A DNA stretch of 41,988 bases from Parachlamydiales bacterium (lineage in GTDB: Bacteria; Chlamydiota; Chlamydiia; Chlamydiales; SM23-39), in NCBI GenBank assembly GCA_015661075.1, contig JACVQJ010000021.1, forward strand, positions 1-41,988, in the 5' to 3' direction. This document shows, piece after piece, positions 8,416 through 14,874 of the stretch (position 1 is its first letter; each line of letters starts with the position of its first letter). Below the pieces are notes generated by a model. It saw only the letters and a program-made list of their open reading frames with translations, made no database searches and was not told the DNA's origin. The translations under genes and the position numbers were made by a program.

Positions 8416-9606
8416 TTACGCTTGGCGGTTTAAATCAGGCATTGCCCGAATCATGAATTGATCAAATAAAGGCACCGTAAACGCCAAATCGCCATATGCT
8501 GGGCTATAGATCATCCCTTTCTTGATCAGCTTAGCCCTCGTTGGACTCATGCTGGTTGCCTTGATGTTCAAGAGATCTGCGATATCTCCCGGACGATAGG
8601 GACCAGATCCCAATTCTGCCATGGCACGCAAAAAAATCTTTTCGCTCGGTGTGAGTCGATTAAATCGTACACGAAAGAAATTTTGGTCGAGGCGCGGAAT
8701 CACTTGAGCCGTTGCTTCCTGGACGAGCTGCAAAGTAATGGGACTATCCACGGCCAAATTCCATGCCTGACATCCCCATTCCTGAATAAAATATGGATAA
8801 CCTTTAGTCAGCCGAAATATTTCCTGAAGCGCCTCATCGTCAAAAACAACTCCCGCTGCAAGCGCAGGTTCCTTCAATGCAATCGCTGCATCCTCTTGAG
8901 ACAGAGCCCCGATATCTGGAAAGCTAAAGAGCCGTTCAGCATATGATTTTGCCTCCCCAGCCAGACCTGGAAGACTCGGCAGCCCAGCCCCTAAAAGCAG
9001 TAGAGGAAGTTGACGCTGCTGAACTTTGTGCATCGCCACAATGAGCGCACCAAGCTCTTTTTGGCTAAAATATTGAATCTCATCAATCAAAAAGGCCACT
9101 GCACACTTACGATCTTCAGCGGCTTCTCCAATAGCAGTGAAAAGATTCGGTAAATCGATTTCCAAATCTCCGCTATCAGCCGATCCTTTTTCAGGTTCGA
9201 TGCCTATGCCAAAAGTGACGTCGCCTACCGTCAATGTTAAAGCGCTAACGAAACTTCGAAGAACAGCCAATCCGCGCTTCACTTTTGCGCTCAACCCAAC
9301 CATGCGATCCAAGTCAAAAAGAAGAGTGCGCAAATAGGGAACAATCAACGGACCGAGCGCAATATTTTCATGCGCCTCAATAAAAATCGTTCGGTAGCCT
9401 TCACTTTTTGCCAAACGCTCAATTTCATTGAGTAACACAGTCTTGCCTACTCCGCGGAGCCCTGTCAGCAACATACTCTTTTCAGACCGCTTTTGCTTGA
9501 TCCGACCTAAAAGGATTCGGGCTTGCTCAAGAGCAGGCCCCCTCCCGACCAGTTCAGGCGGCGGAGAGCCAGCTCCCGGTGAAAAAGGATTTTTGATTGG
9601 ATCCAT
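8416..9606 (-). CDS. AAA/STAND-type ATPase, Orc1/Cdc6-like with C-terminal winged helix
   Basis: A P-loop ATPase of 396 residues. It carries Walker A GLRGVGKT near residue 50, Walker B VAFLIDEIQYF near 175, and a sensor-1-like stretch LLLLGAGLPSL. A helical lid follows (residues 240-300), then a C-terminal winged-helix region (SEKIFLRAMAELG to LIKKGMIYSPAYGDLAFTVP). This is the architecture of the bacterial Orc1-like AAA_16 proteins found as accessory genes in many genomes. Their cellular role is not established. An inverted repeat (9625-9680) and a MITE-like element lie just upstream. GGGA sits about five bases before the ATG. It stands alone and convergent with the preceding hypothetical. 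Confidence 0.85.
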   Translation of the reverse strand: MDPIKNPFSPGAGSPPPELVGRGPALEQARILLGRIKQKRSEKSMLLTGLRGVGKTVLLNEIERLAKSEGYRTIFIEAHENIALGPLIVPYLRTLLFDLDRMVGLSAKVKRGLAVLRSFVSALTLTVGDVTFGIGIEPEKGSADSGDLEIDLPNLFTAIGEAAEDRKCAVAFLIDEIQYFSQKELGALIVAMHKVQQRQLPLLLLGAGLPSLPGLAGEAKSYAERLFSFPDIGALSQEDAAIALKEPALAAGVVFDDEALQEIFRLTKGYPYFIQEWGCQAWNLAVDSPITLQLVQEATAQVIPRLDQNFFRVRFNRLTPSEKIFLRAMAELGSGPYRPGDIADLLNIKATSMSPTRAKLIKKGMIYSPAYGDLAFTVPLFDQFMIRAMPDLNRQA

Positions 9607-9624
9607 GACGTCCCAGTTATATCA

Positions 9625-9680
9625 ACTTATGCACACTTATACCAGAAATTGGCAATAACCAGGTATAAGAATGTGTAAGT
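9625..9680. promoter_or_regulatory. Inverted repeat upstream of the AAA ATPase gene (candidate operator)
   Basis: ACTTATGCACACTTATACC (9625-9643) is mirrored by the reverse of GGTATAAGAATGTGTAAGT (9662-9680), matching at 15 of 19 positions. It lies about 20 to 75 bases upstream of the minus-strand start at 9606, where a promoter would be. Its right edge touches the adjacent MITE-like element. Operator function is inferred from position only. Confidence 0.45.
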
Positions 9681-9802
9681 GTAGGCGTCATTTTAAAATG
9701 TCACCTTTCCATTGTGCCACCTCTTTTAGCATCAATACTTTGTGATGCCACAGGTGACATTTCTATTTAACGGAAAGGTGACATTTTAAAATGACGCCTA
9801 CA
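9680..9802. mobile_element. MITE-like element, 31-bp perfect terminal inverted repeats (IS21-like ends)
   Basis: A 123-bp element bounded by perfect 31-bp inverted repeats: 9680-9710 starts TGTAGGCGTCATTTTAAAAT, and 9772-9802 is its exact reverse complement. Ends of TGT...ACA, and extra inner copies of the motif (GTGCCACCTCTTTT at 9714 and AGGTGACATTT at 9752), recall the multiple terminal repeats of IS21-family elements. There is no room for a transposase, so it would depend on one elsewhere. I see no clear target-site duplication. It lies between the AAA ATPase gene and the toxin-antitoxin operon. Confidence 0.65.
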
Positions 9803-9860
9803 ATTTGCGCGGGGCTGGTCACTCGATAGTCCTTATGCATCAACGTGTTGCAACATCCGG

Positions 9861-9914
9861 TTGATTTTTTATTGATTTTCAGTATCATATGATATCACAA
9901 TTAGATCTGGAAAG
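9861..9914 (+). promoter_or_regulatory. Promoter and palindromic operator of the toxin-antitoxin operon
   Basis: TTGATT (9861-9866) and TATCAT (9883-9888) are spaced by 16 bases and resemble a sigma-70 promoter. The -10 box is the left half of a perfect 12-bp palindrome, TATCATATGATA (9883-9894). A repressor bound there would block transcription. This is the usual autoregulatory layout for a TA operon whose antitoxin carries an HTH. The RBS GGAAAG lies just before the ATG at 9917. Confidence 0.55.
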
Positions 9915-9916
9915 AA

Positions 9917-10285
9917 ATGTATCCAAATCGACCATCGGACGGAGAACTAGATAAAAAAATTAAAGCCGCCAAAGCGGCCTTAACATCTCAAGGTGGACTC
10001 TACGCCAATATGAATAAAGCAGTGGGAGAACTCAATGAATTAGAAATAGAATCTCCGAGCCAAATCTGGGAATTAATCTTGGCGCTTTTAGATGAGATTA
10101 ACCCCAAAGATTACACCGGCGGAAGACCCCCTCTAAGATCTTACGAGAAGGCGATAGTTAACCAGGAATTGTTCGCGTTTTGTTGGGACAGCACTAAACT
10201 TGGTAAAAAAATGTATCTGAAATTCGCCTTGAAACAGAATAGATATTATTACGTATCTCTACACAGAAGTAAGGACCAATTATGA
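9917..10285 (+). CDS. Putative toxin of a Panacea-type toxin-antitoxin pair
   Basis: A 122-residue soluble protein. The C-terminal stretch KKMYLKFALKQNRYYYVSLHRSK resembles the closing strands of small MqsR/RelE-fold RNase toxins, and the GRPPLRSYEKAI segment precedes it. I cannot place it in a named toxin family with certainty. The genetic context is the stronger argument: it is the first gene of a two-gene unit, its stop overlaps the next start as ATGA, and the partner has the full make-up of an antitoxin (zinc finger, HTH, Panacea domain). The RBS is GGAAAG. The gene is A+T rich compared with dapL or alaS, consistent with horizontal spread. Confidence 0.65.
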   Translation: MYPNRPSDGELDKKIKAAKAALTSQGGLYANMNKAVGELNELEIESPSQIWELILALLDEINPKDYTGGRPPLRSYEKAIVNQELFAFCWDSTKLGKKMYLKFALKQNRYYYVSLHRSKDQL

Positions 10286-11148
10286 AATGTTTATATTGCG
10301 ATGGAGATAAATTCGAGGAACGAAATTGTCGATTTACTCCCGAAATTAAAGGAGACGAAGTCGAGGTTGTTGTTCTAGCGATGGTTTGTGCTAAGTGCCA
10401 AGCTCCGATTATGAATGATGATCAAATGAGTCAGTTGAGAAAAGCTGCTGCAGATGCATATCGCAAAATGCATGGATTATTGACCTCTGAAGAAATTGTG
10501 AATTTTCGTTCTTTATTCGCTATGTCCCAAGCCGCATTTGCAAGTTATTTAAAAGTCGGTGAAGCGAGCATAAAACGCTGGGAAACATATTTTGTTCAAG
10601 AAGTAGGCCAAGATGAACATATACGATTAAAATGCGATGAAGCCTATGCAGAATTCAGCGCACTTAATGTTCATTGGAAAAGTCATCCGCCTGATGTATA
10701 CAGTGGAAATCGACGTTTTAGCTGGGAGCTTTTTAAACAAGCAGTGCGATATCTCATAGAGTTTGCGAAAAGCCCTCTTTTTTTAAACAAAACTTTATTC
10801 TACGCAGACTTCAAACATTATCAGCGTTATGGCGTAAGCATTACCGGGGCGAGATATGCTCATCTGGAATATGGACCCTGCCCACAACAGTATGAAAATC
10901 TCATTTATTTCATGCTTCATGAAGGCGAGCTGATACAATCTGACAACCACACATTAAAAAGCGTTGAACCTGCGAATCTGAATATTTTTGGCGATTCCGA
11001 AAACGAAGTCCTTGAACTCGTAGCAAATTTAGCCAAACCCGATGGAGGAAAAAAATTACTCCAGCTATCTCACCAGGAAGACGCATATAAAAACAGTGAA
11101 TCAATGGCACTCATTAGTTACGAGTTTGCTAAAAATCTCAAAATATAA
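10282..11148 (+). CDS. Antitoxin: YgiT-type zinc finger, MqsA-like HTH, Panacea (DUF4065) domain
   Basis: A 288-residue three-part protein. Residues 1-42 form a YgiT/MqsA-type zinc finger (CLYC at 3-6 and CAKC near 36-39). Residues 60-110 hold an MqsA-like HTH (LFAMSQAAFASYLKVGEASIKRWE). From about residue 145 to the end lies a DUF4065/SocA-like Panacea domain, seen in NKTLFYADFKHYQRYGVSITG and ARYAHLEYGPCP. Family knowledge: Panacea domains neutralise many unrelated toxins, and the HTH represses the operon. It overlaps the upstream putative toxin by four bases (ATGA). A palindrome over the -10 box of the operon is the likely binding site. Confidence 0.85.
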   Translation: MKCLYCDGDKFEERNCRFTPEIKGDEVEVVVLAMVCAKCQAPIMNDDQMSQLRKAAADAYRKMHGLLTSEEIVNFRSLFAMSQAAFASYLKVGEASIKRWETYFVQEVGQDEHIRLKCDEAYAEFSALNVHWKSHPPDVYSGNRRFSWELFKQAVRYLIEFAKSPLFLNKTLFYADFKHYQRYGVSITGARYAHLEYGPCPQQYENLIYFMLHEGELIQSDNHTLKSVEPANLNIFGDSENEVLELVANLAKPDGGKKLLQLSHQEDAYKNSESMALISYEFAKNLKI

Positions 11149-11197
11149 AGAACAAATATGTTTGGTAGAACGCACTCTGAATCGTAATGGCGGAAAA

Positions 11198-12107
11198 ATG
11201 AATGTCTTACCCTACTCGACTCTCACTACCCTGATGTTCACCATTATTATGGATGTAATGGGAGTAGGGCTTGTTTTGCCATTGCTGCCTAATCTAGTTG
11301 TTTCCTCAACCAGTCCTTTTTACAACGGAATTGATTCTTTGTTTTCCTACGGCCTGGTTCTTGCTGTCTGGTCTTTGGGTGGATTTTTTGGGTCTCCTTT
11401 TTTAGGTTCTTTTTCCGACAAGATCGGTAGAAAGAAAATATTAATCATCTCTTTGTCATGTAACGCTCTTATTTATGCTTTTACAGCTTTTGCGGTGCTT
11501 CAAAAATGGTTTCTACTTTTTATCTTAATGCGTTTTAGCTCTGGGTTTTTCTCAGGAAGTTTCGAAATCGCTCAAGCTGCTGTTGCGGATAAAAGATAAA
11601 GAAGAAAAAGCAAAAAACATGTCTTATATGATCTTGGCATTTGCTCTGGGATCAATCGTTGGACCGTTCTTAAGCGGGCTAACCGTTTCTTTTGGCCTGA
11701 TTATGCCATTTTTATTCGCAGCAACTCTCTCATGTTTGAATGTGTTTGGTCTTTCCGTTTTTTTTCGAGAAACACATGAACGAAAAGCACATAAGATTTT
11801 ATGGCTCTCCCTTTTAACTTCTTTTACTTTTCTTTTACGTGATGATAGAACAAGAAAATTGGCGGTAGTTTTTTTGGTTTTTCAATTTGCATTTGGGTTC
11901 TATTTCCAATCAATTTCTCTTGTCCTTCAGGAAGTATATCATTTGGTTCCAGCTCAAATATCTTCCTTCTTTATTGTTATCGGTTTAAGCGTTGGCGTTT
12001 TTTCAAATCTTTCTATTTGGTTTTCTGTGCTTTTATCAGCTGCCTTTTTCTTTTTAAGTGGAATTTTGATTCGATTATTTGAAGAAAAAAGTTCAACACC
12101 TGTATAA
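11198..12107 (+). pseudogene. MFS transporter, frameshifted and internally truncated
   Basis: The first part (11198-11599) encodes four membrane segments of a TCR/TetA-like major facilitator, including motif A around GSFSDKIGRKKIL. It ends at a stop after QAAVADKR. The sequence continues in another frame from about 11595 (DKEEKAKNMSYM...) with further segments up to 12107. Joined, they give about 300 residues against the usual 390-420. The C-terminal half passes from TM7/8 straight to what looks like a last helix, so an internal deletion is likely as well as the frameshift. GGCGG precedes the ATG at 11198. The sequence is strongly A+T rich. It lies 49 bases after the antitoxin gene and is probably a decaying passenger. 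Confidence 0.75.
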
Positions 12108-12206
12108 ACGTTTGAGAATATTTCGGGTGACTCTTTAGAAGTCAGCCGACCCTGTGACACGGGAAAAAGGAATTACATCTCGGACATTTTCCATGCCAGT
12201 GATAAA

Positions 12207-12317
12207 ATTGAGTTCAATAAAGGCAAACGACTTCTGGTCGCGTACCGTTCTCACCCAACCGCAAACGGGGATTTTGTGGCCTATAATGGATTCCATACAA
12301 TGTCCCATCACAGTCAA
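12207..12317 (-). pseudogene. asnS: Fragment of asparaginyl-tRNA synthetase (N-terminal OB fold)
   Basis: On the minus strand, a stretch of about 28 codons reads IIGHKIPVCGWVRTVRD followed by QKSFAFIELN. This closely resembles the start of the anticodon-binding OB fold of bacterial AsnRS (family pattern VxGWVRTxRDSKxFxFIELNDGS). After FIELN the similarity stops and no catalytic domain follows. It is a remnant with no RBS of note. Chlamydia itself lacks asnS and makes Asn-tRNA through GatCAB, so a fragment here suggests loss of an ancestral or acquired gene. Most of 12108-12350 holds nothing else I can identify. Confidence 0.5.
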
Positions 12318-12349
12318 AAATAATGACCCCGACAGGCTGTGGCGATGTT

Positions 12350-14635
12350 TTATTGCTCATTTTGAGAGGCCGTTTCTGCTTTTGCAATGATTTGATCGAT
12401 GAATTCCGTTTTCGCTCTACAATAGCTCATGCCGTCATTATGAACCGACGCCAATTGCATTTTCAGGGCCCCATAAGCGTCCCGATCTTCTTCATGAGCG
12501 CGCAACCAGTCACGAAACATGAGATTGCGTTGAATCACTGGATTCCCTTCCTCAAAAATATGAAGGTGAACACGCGGCGAGTCTTTGCTAAAGTATCTGC
12601 CAGTTGGAATGACCTCTCCTCTCGATTCAAACCCAAGCTTTTCCAAGGCAGCCGTATCGATGGATTCTAGCTGATTGACGACGGCCAAAATATCAATTTT
12701 GGGCTTCGCGCTCAATCCAGGCACAGCCGTGGAGCCAAAATGATGAACGGCCACGCAATTGTCGCCCAACACTTGTTGGATCGGCGCCGCTTCGTTTTCG
12801 AACACTTGCGGCCATTCAGGATCATAGGGAGCGATTTCAATGGATTCCGGAACATCGGCTATCTCCGACAGAGCAGGCGCCGATTCGACCACTTCATTCG
12901 GAACGGGTTTCGGTGAAGCGGCGATCAGGGCGATTTTCACCAGATTGTCCAAATTTTCTCTCACTAACGAATTTTCAAAGTCCGGTTTCCACTCCAAATC
13001 GCCAATTGTATCGCTGATCGTAAAAAACGAAATGATTTGCGCCTGATGCTCGGCGGCAATGGTGAAAAGAGCGGCGGCTTCCATTTCAACTGTCAAAACG
13101 CCTTCTTTTTGATACTGCTCGATCTCCTCTTTCGTTTGCCGATAAAACGCATCGGTCGTCCAGCTGGCGCCTAATCGATAGGGAATTTTCAAATCACCCA
13201 GCGTCTGGCACAATTTGTCCGTCCATTGCTGCGAAGGATAGGCATATTTTTCGGGCGGCCGATAATGATGCGACACGCCTTCATCGCGAATCGCACGATC
13301 GCACACGATCAGATCGCCCGGTATCAAATCTTTCTGCAGACCACCGGCCAGGCCGATCGAGATGCACTGTTTGACGCCCCACGAAAGAAGGTATTCCAGC
13401 CGCATCGCATTCGATGGGGCTCCTTGCCCGTAATAGACGATCGCTACATCGGGATGCTCTTCAAAAAAATAGAGCTCCTTCAACTTTCCATCGCATGGGC
13501 GCATGGGATTGTTTTCCAACACTCGCTCCATCAATCCCTTGCTGTAGCAAAAAATGACTGTTTTAGGAGGCGGGCATGTGGGAAGAAGGTTGAGATTTTG
13601 ATGATAAGCCACGGCTCTTTGCGGCGTCATCAAAGAGGGTTTATTCCATTTACCTGCAAAATTGGGAAATGAGCCGACCGTTGAAACAGACTGGGCCGTT
13701 TTGATCGAATCAACATACCAGTTCGCCAAACGATACAGCGTCTGATACTGGGAATACTGACAGAGCATAAAAGGTCTTTGCAAAGACAGCTCCCAGAAAA
13801 CCTGGTCGATGCTGATCTGAATGTTGTCAATATCTACGCCATTCGCCAACTGCGAATCGATATCGGAAATCAAAGCCATCGCCGCTAAAAATGTACCCGT
13901 GCGGCCCACGCCGGCGCGGCAATGCACTGCAATCATTTGCGCGCTGTCATCGGGTTTCATCACCGCTTTGACTAGCTTCGCTAACGTTTCCGGTTCGATG
14001 CTTTCGTGGTTTTCCCAACTGTCCGTAAAGAAGTAATTCAGCTCTTTTCCATTGAGTTCGATCGTTTTTTGATTGTTTTGAAGGCCTAGCGGTCCCTCCC
14101 AATAGGGAAAGCTACACTCATTGTCGTGAGAGACAGCGGGAGTCAGGCGGACCAGATCCGTCGCCTGGTAGTCTTTTAGCACCTGCATAAATGTCGAACA
14201 ATTCTCAGCTGTGGGCGCTTCGAGGGCCAGAAACTGTTTTCCATGAAGCGTGATGATGCTGGCATTGTAGGAATCCGAGGCCAGGTTGTAGCGAAAAGCT
14301 CCAGGATAAGAACATCGAGAGCCCCACGATTTGAATGATGCGGGAGTTTCGTATGCCGCACGATAATGCCCCTCTTTTTCCGGCAAATCGTCAGGATTGG
14401 TGAAATATATCTGACAGCGCTCTTTTTTCATCTGATCGAACCGGCTTTTGAGCTCTTCTTCGGTCCAGTCAGAGCTCCACAGAGAAAATGGCTGAGCGTT
14501 ACCTTCAAATTCTTGCCATCGGTCGTGAAAACCTTTTTCAGCATTTTGAAGGCGCATGCTGCAATTTTCATCGCAAGCAGCCGAAGAGAGAAATGTTGTC
14601 AGCGAAACGAAGAGAGATGCTATCAACTTTTTCAT
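12350..14635 (-). CDS. Secreted fusion: tyrosine phosphatase, nucleoside phosphorylase, GrpB domain
   Basis: A 761-residue protein with three enzyme-like domains. Residues 1-20 form a Sec signal peptide (MKKLIASLFVSLTTFLSSAA), so it should leave the cytoplasm. Residues 80-310 are a classical eukaryotic-type protein tyrosine phosphatase: YNASII, VRLTP, FPYWEG, the P-loop HCRAGVGRTG with C239 and R245, and the QRP helix. Residues 350-575 match nucleoside phosphorylases (GLAGG at 428-432, VEMEAAALF at 516-524, SDTIGD at 541-546). Residues 598-755 match the GrpB/UPF0157 nucleotidyltransferase-like family (HHFGSTAVPGLSAKPKIDIL). The WPD loop of the phosphatase reads W207-E-N, so the usual general-acid Asp is missing. 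Its position, alone between island genes, and its architecture suggest an effector. The substrates are unknown. Confidence 0.88.
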   Translation of the reverse strand: MKKLIASLFVSLTTFLSSAACDENCSMRLQNAEKGFHDRWQEFEGNAQPFSLWSSDWTEEELKSRFDQMKKERCQIYFTNPDDLPEKEGHYRAAYETPASFKSWGSRCSYPGAFRYNLASDSYNASIITLHGKQFLALEAPTAENCSTFMQVLKDYQATDLVRLTPAVSHDNECSFPYWEGPLGLQNNQKTIELNGKELNYFFTDSWENHESIEPETLAKLVKAVMKPDDSAQMIAVHCRAGVGRTGTFLAAMALISDIDSQLANGVDIDNIQISIDQVFWELSLQRPFMLCQYSQYQTLYRLANWYVDSIKTAQSVSTVGSFPNFAGKWNKPSLMTPQRAVAYHQNLNLLPTCPPPKTVIFCYSKGLMERVLENNPMRPCDGKLKELYFFEEHPDVAIVYYGQGAPSNAMRLEYLLSWGVKQCISIGLAGGLQKDLIPGDLIVCDRAIRDEGVSHHYRPPEKYAYPSQQWTDKLCQTLGDLKIPYRLGASWTTDAFYRQTKEEIEQYQKEGVLTVEMEAAALFTIAAEHQAQIISFFTISDTIGDLEWKPDFENSLVRENLDNLVKIALIAASPKPVPNEVVESAPALSEIADVPESIEIAPYDPEWPQVFENEAAPIQQVLGDNCVAVHHFGSTAVPGLSAKPKIDILAVVNQLESIDTAALEKLGFESRGEVIPTGRYFSKDSPRVHLHIFEEGNPVIQRNLMFRDWLRAHEEDRDAYGALKMQLASVHNDGMSYCRAKTEFIDQIIAKAETASQNEQ

Positions 14636-14655
14636 ACAACAAACCTATCCATGAA

Positions 14656-14770
14656 CGCACTTCTTGCCGCAATCCCACCCCTTCAGGGGTGGGTCTAGGC
14701 AAGATATTTTATTCGTGCGGTAAGCGGCTTTAGCCGCACCGCAACCTTAAGGAGAAGTTCTTCAAGTGCA
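14656..14770. repeat. Dispersed structured repeat, copy 1 (IS200/IS605-end-like)
   Basis: This stretch is nearly identical to 19629-19767 over CGCACTTCTTGCCGCAATCC, the hairpin CCCACCCC-TTCA-GGGGTGGG, the AAGATATTTTATTCGTGCGG block and the hairpin GCGGC-TTTA-GCCGC. The last part (GGAGAAGTTCTTCAAG) is shared only loosely. Stacked hairpins with a TTTA loop, and TTGAAGA at one edge, recall the ends and guide-RNA region of IS200/IS605 elements. No tnpA or tnpB gene is present. It starts 20 bases upstream of the phosphatase-fusion start codon. Confidence 0.75.
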
Positions 14771-14874
14771 TAGTTATAATGCAAATTTTCCGCTTAGTTT
14801 GCAATATTATGTTTGATGTAAAATAAATATTTTACGTTTATTAAAATATTAAATAATTAGATAATCCGGAAAAA

